Source of the DNA: Oscillospiraceae bacterium
Lineage (GTDB): Bacteria > Bacillota > Clostridia > Oscillospirales > Ruminococcaceae
Length of the DNA stretch: 46,480 nt
Reading direction: 5' to 3'
Assembly: GCA_014799385.1 (NCBI GenBank)
Contig: JAAVIC010000010.1
Span: 1 to 46,480, forward strand
A model generated the notes under the pieces. That model had not been told where the DNA came from and ran no database searches. It saw only the letters and a program-made list of their open reading frames with translations. Positions 33,650-40,769 of this stretch are shown piece after piece; the stretch's first letter is position 1; the number at the start of each line of letters is the position of its first letter. A program made the translations under genes and the position numbers.

Positions 33650-34317
33650 TTTATCACCGCCTTGTAGCCCAATCCGTGAACGGTGACTATTTCAAATTCA
33701 TCACATTCGGAAAATTTGTCGCGGAGCTTTGTCATATACACGTCCACGGCGCGCGGCGCGGTGTTGGAATCCGCGTCCCAGAATTCGTCCATAAGCTGCG
33801 AGCGCGTAAATGTCTTTTTGGGATATGACAGCAGCTTGTATAAAATATTAAATTCTCTCGCCGTCAGCGGAATTTCTTCTCCGTCAAGAACGGCAGTGCG
33901 TTCGTCCGCGTCAAGTATCAGCTTTCCTATTTCAAGACGATGACTTGACGCAATTTTCGCTCTCCTCAACAATGCCCCGATTCGCAGAAAAAGCTCGTCA
34001 AGGTCGATGGGCTTTACCATATAATCGTCAATTCCGATTCGGTAGCCGCGCTGCTTGGAAGCGAAATCATCACGAGCCGTCATAAACAGTATAGGTATAT
34101 TCTCATTCAATTCGCGGACTGTTTTCGCGAACTCATAACCGTCAATATCGGGCATCATTATATCGGATATTATCAGATCAAATGTTTTTCCGTACATTTC
34201 GTTGTACGCGTCGTTCGCGTTCAGACAGCCGGACGCGCTGTAACCGCTTTTATTCAGAAACGAGCATACGGCGCGGTTCAAATCACCATCGTCCTCTACC
34301 ACAAGTATATTAAACAT
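33646..34317 (-). CDS. OmpR/PhoB-family response regulator
   Basis: 223 residues. The receiver domain (1-120) has the acidic pair Glu8/Asp9, phospho-acceptor Asp52 in LIISDIMMPDIDG and a lysine in VKPID. The C-terminal winged helix (about 130-222: IPLTAREFNILYKLLSYPKK, AVDVYMTKLRDKF, VHGLGYKA) binds direct repeats. Its own promoter carries TTAACA-n5-TTAACA, the pattern bound by PhoP-type relatives, so autoregulation is likely. The kinase gene follows with a four-base overlap. Confidence 0.93.
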   Translation of the reverse strand: MFNILVVEDDGDLNRAVCSFLNKSGYSASGCLNANDAYNEMYGKTFDLIISDIMMPDIDGYEFAKTVRELNENIPILFMTARDDFASKQRGYRIGIDDYMVKPIDLDELFLRIGALLRRAKIASSHRLEIGKLILDADERTAVLDGEEIPLTAREFNILYKLLSYPKKTFTRSQLMDEFWDADSNTAPRAVDVYMTKLRDKFSECDEFEIVTVHGLGYKAVIK

Positions 34318-34345
34318 ATTTCTTACCTCCGTGTTTATATTCTAA

Positions 34346-34377
34346 ATTATAGCACACAAATGTTAAAGTTTTGTTAA
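34346..34377 (-). promoter_or_regulatory. Response-regulator promoter with direct-repeat operator
   Basis: Minus-strand TATAAT at 34346-34351, without a good -35. In its place are two TTAACA hexamers (34372-34377 and 34361-34366) separated by 5 nt, an 11-bp period typical of OmpR/PhoB-family binding. The sequence TTTAACATTTGTGTGCTA...GAATATAAAC is closely similar to that before the 35061 gene. Confidence 0.7.
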
Positions 34378-34393
34378 AATTTACGCAGTTTTG

Positions 34394-34433
34394 GAAAAAA
34401 TTTTGACCCGGGCTGTCTGACGGCACGGGTCAA
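34394..34433 (-). terminator. Terminator after the 11-mer repeat gene
   Basis: TTGACCCG (34403-34410) pairs with CGGGTCAA (34426-34433), extended by GC pairs; minus-strand ATTTTTT follows. It separates the small-gene pair from the regulator promoter. Confidence 0.75.
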
Positions 34434-34440
34434 GTGCTAA

Positions 34441-34665
34441 TCAAGGCTTTGAAATACCCGCGGAAAGACGCTTTTTCGCGTCCTCGGTCGTTTCACCCTC
34501 GTGAGTTAAAAACGTATCGACGAATTTGTCCTCGACCTTTTTGTAAGCACCGACAACACCGTCCTCGATTTTCTTGTAGCTCTCGACTACGCCGTTTTCG
34601 ATCTTCTTAAAACCGTCAACAACACCATTGGCGATCTTTTCGTTTGCTTTCTTAAATTCTGACAT
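34441..34665 (-). CDS. Small protein of tandem 11-residue amphipathic repeats
   Basis: 74 residues, highly charged, with no signal peptide. Residues about 11-50 are four tandem 11-mers: IANGVVDGFKK, IENGVVESYKK, IEDGVVGAYKK, VEDKFVDTFLT. The regular hydrophobic/charged pattern should form an 11/3 amphipathic helix that could lie along a membrane, as in other 11-mer proteins. The C-terminal EGETTEDAKKRL is conserved-looking. It lies after the duplicated membrane protein and before the two-component system. Function unknown. Confidence 0.75.
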   Translation of the reverse strand: MSEFKKANEKIANGVVDGFKKIENGVVESYKKIEDGVVGAYKKVEDKFVDTFLTHEGETTEDAKKRLSAGISKP

Positions 34666-34689
34666 TTCTATTCCTCCCGATTATTATAA

Positions 34690-35061
34690 TTACTTCAGAC
34701 CCGCACACATCGGGATAAGACACAACAGAAGAACTATACCGACTAACCCAACGATAATTCCCGGAATCATCATACCCTCAAATACCATAACCATACACAT
34801 TCCCAAGCCCAGAACCAGCGCGCCGACAACTCCGAACGCGACCTTGCCTACGGTTTTCACGTTGATTTTCAACGCGGGCTTTCCGAGCATTACGCGGCGA
34901 ACGATAAGCATTACCGCCAGAACCACTGCTCCGACAGCCGTAACTGCAACTCCCGGGGTAAATGCGTTCCATTCGGGCAGTAAACACATACACATTCCGA
35001 TACCGAACAACAGACCTCCTACAACTCCGAGTACCAAAGTAATAAAGTTTTCCTTTTTCAT
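34690..35061 (-). CDS. Small membrane protein with internal duplication
   Basis: 123 residues. Two homologous halves each hold a helix ending G(I/L)GMCM followed by a helix starting PG: LFGIGMCMCLLPEWNAFTPG (first half) and VLGLGMCMVMVFEGMMIPGI (second half), joined by a basic linker (RRVMLGKPALKINVK). The same pair occurs once in the 31179 gene. ATG 35061 is chosen because GGAGG is 8 nt upstream. Transcribed with the 11-mer repeat gene from a promoter resembling that of the regulator. Confidence 0.78.
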   Translation of the reverse strand: MKKENFITLVLGVVGGLLFGIGMCMCLLPEWNAFTPGVAVTAVGAVVLAVMLIVRRVMLGKPALKINVKTVGKVAFGVVGALVLGLGMCMVMVFEGMMIPGIIVGLVGIVLLLCLIPMCAGLK

Positions 35062-35112
35062 AATGAATACCTCCATTTGTTTGATTTGTGAGTTCCTTCA
35101 CTTGTTGTTTAT

Positions 35113-35155
35113 ATTCTACCACCCGAATGTTTAAGAAATTTTCAAGAAATGTTAA
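35113..35155 (-). promoter_or_regulatory. Promoter of the 35061/34665 pair with direct repeats
   Basis: Minus-strand TAGAAT (35113-35118), preceded by three in-phase repeats TTAACA (35150-35155), TTGAAA (35140-35145) and TTAAAC (35129-35134), spaced 10-11 bp. The stretch TTAAACATTCGGGTGGTAGA followed by ATATAAAC matches the response-regulator promoter, so the regulator probably binds both. Confidence 0.65.
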
Positions 35156-35213
35156 AATATTATTAAAAAATCCAATTGCCCGGAAACCGCATATCTCGTT
35201 ATTTTTCACAATA

Positions 35214-35243
35214 TTGCAAAACGGCTGCCTTATTGGGCAGCCG
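35214..35243 (-). terminator. Terminator after the 35249 gene
   Basis: CGGCTGCC (35222-35229) pairs with GGCAGCCG (35236-35243), loop TTATTG; TTTTGC follows on the minus strand. Confidence 0.8.
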
Positions 35244-35248
35244 CTTTA

Positions 35249-36748
35249 TTATTCGTTGGAATTTTCACCGATTTCGCCGTTCAGCAGTTTTTCCATTCTT
35301 TCACGTGCGGTGTTGTTCGGTTCGATGTTCACAAGCTTTTGAATCAACCTGTATATTTCGGGGAGCAGCGTTTCAAGCGGTGTTTTGCTAATGTTCACCC
35401 ATGACTGTAAAACGCGAAGCGCACAATTTCTCGTACCTGCGGGAGCGCATTGCAACGCTGTTTCAACCAAATCCACACCCTCAAGCAAGTAACTCTTAAG
35501 CTCCTGAACAATGAAATCCAGCCTATTGTGGATTTGAAATTTCTCGCCAACCGGGAAACTGTTGGCGGGTGTTGTCTTTAACTCGCCCAATGGGAGATTT
35601 TTACAGAAAATCTCAATCGTTTTCGCGCGGTGTTCATCGTCCATCAATTCCCCGCATAGATAGAAATTTTTGCCGAAATCCGTTTCCAACTGCCGCATAA
35701 CCTCGTACTTGAAGTCTATTCCAAGCTCTTTGGCAAGCGAGATTACGCTCCCCGATTTTTCCGCATTTCTTACGCACGTGCGGCAATTTTCCGTGTTAAG
35801 AATCTCGCTGCATTTAGTGACAACTTCGGGATTTTCGTCCTCAAACTTTATACGGATATTTTGGATAATCACGTAGTCGTCTATGGAGAGCGTTCTGTTT
35901 TGGGCGATTTTCAGGAACTCCGCAAGGACTTCCGCGTTGTTTTCAACCTCGGAAATTCCCGCGCACGGACCCTCGTCCAACAGCGCGTCAATCAGATTGG
36001 CGATACCCGTGAAGTCCTCATCAGACAAATCGGGATTATGCAGCAGCTCTGCCGCGCCCGATTTCTCCCAACAAGAGAGTGCGGAATACGCGGGCACAAC
36101 ATCGTTGTTTACGCCCTCATGCAGCAGCCAGCGGCGAATTTCGTCTGTTTTGGGTTCAAGACGTTCCACTGCGTGAATCCGCCCCCAGCCGTGAACGCGC
36201 TGCGCCAACGCGAAAATGCTCTCGTTTGCGTTTTTCCACCTTGACATTATAAAAACCGCAAAGATTGTGAACTCATCGCTCTGCCCAATCAGCTCTACGG
36301 CTTTCATGAGCTTTTCGTTGCCCTCAATATTGAACAGCTCCAACATCGACATTCCGAACTTCACGCACTCGCGGTCGGCGGATTTCGTCATCAAATGCAC
36401 CGCGCAATTATACAGATTCTTCGCGTTAAGTGAATCTCTGTTTTCGATGATGAACGATTGCAGCTCGTCAATCGCGCGTATCGCGGAAATTTTCTCGCTT
36501 AATGCTTTGAACAGCTCCTCGGCGCATTTGAAATCCTCATCGGAGGCGGCGATGACGGCGGATTTAATGACCTCGCGTATCTCATCCGTGATTTCGGGCG
36601 CGCCCATATGATAGATTCCGATTCCGTCACTCGCGCCGTCCGCGAACGGGATTTTAGCGTCCGAAACGGGCGGCAGCGAGAAGTCACGCGGGAGTATTCC
36701 GCCCTCAAACGCATCGCAAATGATGTTATACAGTGATTTGGTTTCCAT
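35249..36748 (-). CDS. Large conserved helical protein, unknown function
   Basis: 499 residues, soluble, all-alpha in appearance with HEAT-like repeated helix pairs (for example MKAVELIGQSDEFTIFAVFI, then FALAQRVHGWGRIHAVERLE). SLYNIICDAFEGGILPRDFSLPP and DGIGIYHMG at the start resemble Clostridial and Bacillus proteins that, as I remember, are often labelled limonene hydroxylase. The sequence shows no heme, flavin or metal motif that would support that label. It follows tyrS after 9 nt and would share its T-box control. ATG with GGGGGAG. Confidence 0.75.
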   Translation of the reverse strand: METKSLYNIICDAFEGGILPRDFSLPPVSDAKIPFADGASDGIGIYHMGAPEITDEIREVIKSAVIAASDEDFKCAEELFKALSEKISAIRAIDELQSFIIENRDSLNAKNLYNCAVHLMTKSADRECVKFGMSMLELFNIEGNEKLMKAVELIGQSDEFTIFAVFIMSRWKNANESIFALAQRVHGWGRIHAVERLEPKTDEIRRWLLHEGVNNDVVPAYSALSCWEKSGAAELLHNPDLSDEDFTGIANLIDALLDEGPCAGISEVENNAEVLAEFLKIAQNRTLSIDDYVIIQNIRIKFEDENPEVVTKCSEILNTENCRTCVRNAEKSGSVISLAKELGIDFKYEVMRQLETDFGKNFYLCGELMDDEHRAKTIEIFCKNLPLGELKTTPANSFPVGEKFQIHNRLDFIVQELKSYLLEGVDLVETALQCAPAGTRNCALRVLQSWVNISKTPLETLLPEIYRLIQKLVNIEPNNTARERMEKLLNGEIGENSNE

Positions 36749-36757
36749 TTCTCCCCC

Positions 36758-37981
36758 TTACGACTTGGTGACTTTCAGGAACACCTTCTTGCCCTTGCGG
36801 ACGATTACCTCGTTTGTGAGGTCGATTTGCGCGTTCGGGTCTTCGATTATCTCATCGTTCACCGCGATTCCTTTTCCCGAGATGAGGTTTCGCGCTTCGC
36901 GCTTGGACGGAGCGAGCTTGGTGTTCACCAACAGGTCGAGGATACCGATTTTGCCGTCCGCAGTTTCTACGGAGGCAGTCGGCATATTTTCGGTGTTTTT
37001 ATTTCTCGCACCCGACGCTCGGGCGCCGAACAGCGATTTTGCGCCGTCCAGAGCCTTTTGCGCCTCTTCATCGCCGTGGACGAGCTTCGTCAGCTCAAAC
37101 GCGAGAATCTCCTTTGCCTTGTTAAGCTGCGCGCCCTCCCACGATTCCATTCCGCGTATCTCCTCGATCGGCAGGAACGTCAGCATTTTCAGGCACTTGA
37201 TAACGTCCGCGTCATCAACGTTCCGCCAGTACTGGAAGAAGTCGAACGGCGAGGTTTTGTTCGGGTCGAGCCAGACCGCGCCCTTTTCGGTCTTGCCCAT
37301 CTTTTTGCCCTCGGAGTTGAGCAGCAGGGTGATGGTCATTGCGTGCGCGTCCTTGCCCAGTTTCTTGCGGATAAGCTCCGTGCCGCCGAGCATATTCGCC
37401 CACTGGTCATCGCCGCCAAACTGCATATTACAGCCGTATTTCTGGAACAGCATATAGAAGTCGTAGCTCTGCATTATCATATAGTTGAACTCAAGGAACG
37501 TCAGTCCGCGCTCCATACGCTGTTTGTAGCACTCGAACGTCAGCATTTTGTTTACCGAGAAGCACGCGCCTACCTCGCGCAGCAAGTCAATCCAGTTAAG
37601 ACTTGTCAGCCAGTCCGCGTTGTTTACCATCAGCGCCTTGTCGTCCGAGAAGTCGATAAAGCGGCTCATCTGCTGCTTAAAGCACGCAATGTTGTGGTCG
37701 ATGTCCTCTTTTGTGAGCATTTTGCGCATATCGGATTTTCCCGAGGGGTCGCCGATCATTCCCGTGCCGCCGCCCAACAGCGCGATGGGCTTGTTGCCCG
37801 CCATCTGAAGACGTTTCATCAGGCACAGAGCCATAAAATGTCCAACGTGCAGCGAATCCGCGGTAGGGTCGAAGCCGATGTAAAAGGTCGCCTTGCCCGC
37901 GTTTATCATCTTGCTGATTTCGTCCTTGTCGGTTACCTGCGCGATAAGTCCGCGCGCTACCAGTTCGTCATAAAGTTCCAT
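36758..37981 (-). CDS. tyrS: Tyrosyl-tRNA synthetase
   Basis: A 407-residue class I synthetase. HVGH (residues 45-48), the tyrosine-binding QSYDFYMLFQKYGCNMQFGG region, GKKMGKTE in place of KMSKS, and a C-terminal S4 RNA-binding domain (LVNTKLAPSKREARNLISGK, then IVRKGKKVF). Length is normal. Expression should depend on uncharged tRNA-Tyr through the T-box at 38294-38560. Between T-box and gene lies about 300 nt filled with hairpins, including a modular palindrome whose tail is the tyrS ribosome site. Confidence 0.97.
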   Translation of the reverse strand: MELYDELVARGLIAQVTDKDEISKMINAGKATFYIGFDPTADSLHVGHFMALCLMKRLQMAGNKPIALLGGGTGMIGDPSGKSDMRKMLTKEDIDHNIACFKQQMSRFIDFSDDKALMVNNADWLTSLNWIDLLREVGACFSVNKMLTFECYKQRMERGLTFLEFNYMIMQSYDFYMLFQKYGCNMQFGGDDQWANMLGGTELIRKKLGKDAHAMTITLLLNSEGKKMGKTEKGAVWLDPNKTSPFDFFQYWRNVDDADVIKCLKMLTFLPIEEIRGMESWEGAQLNKAKEILAFELTKLVHGDEEAQKALDGAKSLFGARASGARNKNTENMPTASVETADGKIGILDLLVNTKLAPSKREARNLISGKGIAVNDEIIEDPNAQIDLTNEVIVRKGKKVFLKVTKS

Positions 37982-37990
37982 TGTTATATC

Positions 37991-38136
37991 CCCTTATCTA
38001 AATTTTGATATCCAAAATTTCGCAATGTTTGCGCAGTCGCCCCAAGACGGCACACGATGTGCCGCAACAGGGGGAGACAGGCAGCATTGCGAAACCGCTC
38101 AAAATTTACCTCGGAAATTTTGAGACTTTTTGGATT
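37991..38136 (-). repeat. Modular palindrome, tyrS leader copy
   Basis: The outer stem TCCAAAA (from 38011) pairs with TTTTTGGA (to about 38134). Arm 1 is TTTCGCAATG (from 38018) with CATTGCGAAA (38085-38094), with a cargo containing GGCACACGATGTGCC. Arm 2 is CTCAAAATTT/AAATTTTGAG (38098-38123). On the minus strand the scaffold AAAAAGTCTCAAAATTT...AAATTTTGAGCGGTTTCG equals that of the XRE leader copy. The tail AAATTTAGATAAGGGG is the tyrS ribosome site. Further hairpins lie at 38147-38163, 38231-38246 and 38255-38272. Confidence 0.7.
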
Positions 38137-38293
38137 TCGATTTCACCACGGCTACTTGCCGTGAGGTACTGCTTTTTCCATAGTTATAGTTGTGGAAGCA
38201 AGTCCCATTTTCTTGTTGGAAATTTATTTTCGGAAAGTCTTTCCGTAGCCGATGAGATTTTTGAATCTCACGGATACCCCCCCCTTCAATATA

Positions 38294-38560
38294 ACAAAAA
38301 TCCCTCTTTGAGAACATCTCAAAGAGGGCGTAATTACACGCGGTACCACCTCGGTTTGCAAAATCCCCGACCGCGGGAATCTTGCCTTTGGACAGCTTTA
38401 ACGGGCTTACCCGTGCCTGCTATTGGGAGCAAACAAGCTCCGTTCGCAAAGCCGCTCGGGGAGGTAATTCACAAAACGCGTCCGCTGTCTCGCACCTTCC
38501 GACAGCTCTCTGGATGGGCGTTCTCGCTTTGCTACTGGGTTCCCGTCAACGTTTTACAAA
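38294..38560 (-). promoter_or_regulatory. T-box riboswitch for tyrS
   Basis: On the minus strand the T-box AGGTGGTACCGCG (38339-38351) is followed by a strong terminator: CCCTCTTTGAGA (38302-38313) with TCTCAAAGAGGG (38317-38328), then ATTTTTG. Upstream, Stem I is closed by GCAAAGC/GCTTTGC and has an apical CTGTC...GACAG arm with GGAAGGTGCGA. The candidate tyrosine specifier TAC lies at 38464-38466. Uncharged tRNA-Tyr binding the specifier and T-box should favour the antiterminator and switch on tyrS. Confidence 0.93.
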
Positions 38561-38570
38561 TATTAACATT

Positions 38571-38753
38571 TTAGTCCTTTGTCGGGTCGTTGGGCAGCTC
38601 CATCGGCTGCAATTTCAATTTAAGATAGCCGATCTTTTCATCGATAAGTTTTACAGTTTCGACAGCGTTTTCTTTCACTGCCGATTTGCGGAGTGTTATC
38701 AGCAACTCGTAGTCGTCAATAAGTTTTGCCTTAAGTTCCATTTCACTCGGCAT
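38571..38753 (-). CDS. Small coiled protein, unknown function
   Basis: 60 residues, charged and helical: MELKAKLIDDYELLITLRKS, then AVKENAVETVKLIDEKIGYLKLK. Starts at ATG 38753 after GGGGGTGG. Not recognised; heptad-like spacing suggests a short coiled coil. It lies just upstream of the tyrS T-box on the same strand and downstream of the promoter at 38927-38955. Confidence 0.55.
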   Translation of the reverse strand: MPSEMELKAKLIDDYELLITLRKSAVKENAVETVKLIDEKIGYLKLKLQPMELPNDPTKD

Positions 38754-38813
38754 ATTTCCACCCCCATTTGGCATAATCAGCGGCTAACTTGCGTCAGCCT
38801 TACACTGTGTTTA

Positions 38814-38936
38814 TTATACCATAAATTCGAAGAATTTATGGTATAATTGTCCATAACCGCGCGGAGCGAACGAAGTGAGCGAATGCGCGTGGACATAAGT
38901 GGTATAATAAAAGCATTTATGCTTTTATTATACCAC
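38814..38936. repeat. Three-arm palindrome containing duplicated -10 boxes
   Basis: Arm 1: TTATACCATAAATTC-GAA-GAATTTATGGTATAA (38814-38846). Arm 2: TGTCCA (38849-38854) with TGGACA (38890-38895), enclosing GCGCG pairing and GAGCGAACGAAGTGAGC. Arm 3: GTGGTATAATAAAAGC (38899-38914) with GCTTTTATTATACCAC (38921-38936). Arms 1 and 3 both include GGTATAAT, so the promoter -10 is present several times in both orientations. Confidence 0.7.
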
Positions 38937-38955
38937 ACTTTTCCCCGTTTGTCAA
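38927..38955 (-). promoter_or_regulatory. Promoter upstream of the 38571 gene
   Basis: Minus-strand TTGACA (38950-38955), 17-nt spacer ending GTGTGG, TATAAT (38927-38932). The -10 lies inside arm 3 of the palindrome. Its sequence resembles the 39867-39894 promoter at the same position behind the other paralogue. Confidence 0.75.
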
Positions 38956-38959
38956 GAGG

Positions 38960-39841
38960 TTAAATCGGCAATTCTCCGTTTTCAATTTGCGACAAGTCCT
39001 CAATCTCCATAGCTTTCAAACAGGCAAGCATCGGCTCGGAGCTTTCGACTTTCGCCCTCACCTCAGGCAGCAGCGCATTGTATCTGTCCGTCATTCCGAG
39101 TGTTTTCAACTGATACAGGCGGACAATATCGAACGAATTTCCGCTGCGTGCTGCGTATTCCTTGCCAATTTCGCCGCTCATCGCGGATTCCGTCTGTTGG
39201 AACGCGCGCTCCAGACGTGTTCTGTCTCCGCTTTGCCGCGCCGCAAGGCAATCGGTGTAAATCATCGAAAGAATCACCAGATACCCGTTCGGAACTGACG
39301 CGGGATTTGTTGAGATACGGTTTATCAGTTCGGTGCTGCGGTTCCACATATCCTCGGCAATGGCGAGGTTGTTGATTTTCAGCGCGCTCATCACATAAAT
39401 GTAGAAATAAGACGCTTGAAACATGGGGTTCGCGTTTGCGGGAATCGTCAGCGTGTTGAGATATTTTATTGCCTCATCGGGCTTGCCTATGTTCATAAAA
39501 ATCTCGGCATATTCCAACGCGTAATCAAGTCTGAACGGCTTATTCGTTATCCGCTCATGCTCATAAACGCACAGGTACTCCATACAGAAACCTTGACTGT
39601 CGAGAACGCTGTAAACATTGGCGTTCTTTTGAACGATAACAATTGAGCCGATGAGATACCACAACAGCGTGAAAATCAATCCCGCCGCCGCGCCGATTAC
39701 GATTCGTATCGGACTGAACCGTGTGAACCCGTTGACCAGCATTATCCATGCAATCATCGGAATGATGATGTGCTGCGGCTTTGTCCCGCGAATCATCGTT
39801 CCGAAAACCCGCGAAAACATCCGCGATGTAAAGCTTTTCAT
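38960..39841 (-). CDS. TPR-like membrane protein, paralogue B
   Basis: 293 residues. Two membrane helices (about 25-65), then a cytosolic helical domain with TPR-like pairs (RLDYALEYAEIFMNIGKPDE, then AIKYLNTLTIP, then SALKINNLAIAEDMWNRSTE, then RTRLERAFQQTE). Very similar to its neighbour at 39860. TPR domains usually bind proteins; the partner is unknown. The ATG has TTGGAG upstream and a promoter-like sequence at 39867-39894. Confidence 0.78.
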   Translation of the reverse strand: MKSFTSRMFSRVFGTMIRGTKPQHIIIPMIAWIMLVNGFTRFSPIRIVIGAAAGLIFTLLWYLIGSIVIVQKNANVYSVLDSQGFCMEYLCVYEHERITNKPFRLDYALEYAEIFMNIGKPDEAIKYLNTLTIPANANPMFQASYFYIYVMSALKINNLAIAEDMWNRSTELINRISTNPASVPNGYLVILSMIYTDCLAARQSGDRTRLERAFQQTESAMSGEIGKEYAARSGNSFDIVRLYQLKTLGMTDRYNALLPEVRAKVESSEPMLACLKAMEIEDLSQIENGELPI

Positions 39842-39859
39842 ATTGTTCGTTTCTCCAAT

Positions 39860-40768
39860 TTACGGTATTACAGCACACTTTTCTTGTTCGTCAAGCGATT
39901 GAAAGGGGAGCATTCCGTTTTCAACGCGGGATAGATTTTCAAGCTGCGAATCCTTAATACAGCGGAACAGCGGCTTGGACGCGTAAATTTGCTCCCGAAC
40001 CTTGGGGAGAAGCGAGTTGTAATGCTCCGTAAGCCCCAATTCCCGCAGCTCGTAAAGCCGCATAATTTGCAACAAGGTTCTGTCTGTAATTTGGGTGTTC
40101 ATCAGAATGTCCTCCGTCTGCTGAAACGCGCGCTCCAGACGCGCTCTGTCGCCGTTTTGCTGCGCCGCGAAACAGTCCGTGAGAATCATAGCTATAATCG
40201 CCAGATATCCGCCTTGCGCGCAAAGCCGTGAATCCGCCGAGATTTTGGAAATCAAATCTCCGCTGCGGTTCCACATATCCTCGGCAATGGCGAGATTCGC
40301 GATTTTCAGCGCACTCAATACATACAGGAAGAAATACCTGGACTGAAACATAATGTGCGCGTTCGGTGGAATCGTCAGCGTGTTGAGGTATTTTATTGCC
40401 TCGTCGGGCTGCCCGACACGCACAATAATCTCGGCGTATTCCAACGCATAATCAAGTTTGAACGGCTTTCCTATAATGCGCTTTTGCTCGTACGCGCGGA
40501 GGTACTCGATACAATACCCCTTTTCGTCAAGTATATTGTACAAGCTGTAAGACTTGCTTACGATAATCAGCACATACACGAAAACAAAAATCGCCGATAA
40601 AAACAGCCCCAAAGCTATGCCGATCATAACGCTTTTCACATCGTAGTGAAATATCATAAATAAGAAAAATATAATTCCTATCAACCAAAGCACGTAAGGG
40701 ATCAGCATAGCAAACAAGGTTATTTTCAAGGCATATGCGTAATACCGCGCGAAGAAACTCTTTTGCAT
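39860..40768 (-). CDS. TPR-like membrane protein, paralogue A
   Basis: 302 residues, paralogue of the next gene downstream. Two N-terminal membrane helices (about 15-70) precede the same TPR-like domain (KLDYALEYAEIIVRVGQPDE, SALKIANLAIAEDMWNRSGD, RARLERAFQQTE). Its C-terminus is 14 residues longer than paralogue B, and that extension is read through the promoter-like sequence of B. ATG 40768 lies one base after the DAHP synthase stop, with no separate ribosome site, so it is translationally coupled to it. Confidence 0.8.
   Translation of the reverse strand: MQKSFFARYYAYALKITLFAMLIPYVLWLIGIIFFLFMIFHYDVKSVMIGIALGLFLSAIFVFVYVLIIVSKSYSLYNILDEKGYCIEYLRAYEQKRIIGKPFKLDYALEYAEIIVRVGQPDEAIKYLNTLTIPPNAHIMFQSRYFFLYVLSALKIANLAIAEDMWNRSGDLISKISADSRLCAQGGYLAIIAMILTDCFAAQQNGDRARLERAFQQTEDILMNTQITDRTLLQIMRLYELRELGLTEHYNSLLPKVREQIYASKPLFRCIKDSQLENLSRVENGMLPFQSLDEQEKCAVIP
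39867..39894 (-). promoter_or_regulatory. Promoter-like sequence before TPR paralogue B
   Basis: Minus-strand TTGACG (39889-39894), 16-nt spacer with AAAAGTGTGC, TGTAAT (39867-39872). It overlaps the 3' end of paralogue A. The match to the 38927-38955 promoter (TTGAC, AAAAGTGTG) suggests both were copied with the gene duplication. Confidence 0.5.
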
Positions 40769-40769
40769 A

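Noticed and set aside
35249-36748. Limonene hydroxylase label
   Set aside because: The name seems to circulate for this family, but the sequence shows only helical repeats and no oxygenase cofactor motif.
36827-38008. Long plus-strand frame opposite tyrS
   Set aside because: Shadow of tyrS and runs into the T-box leader.
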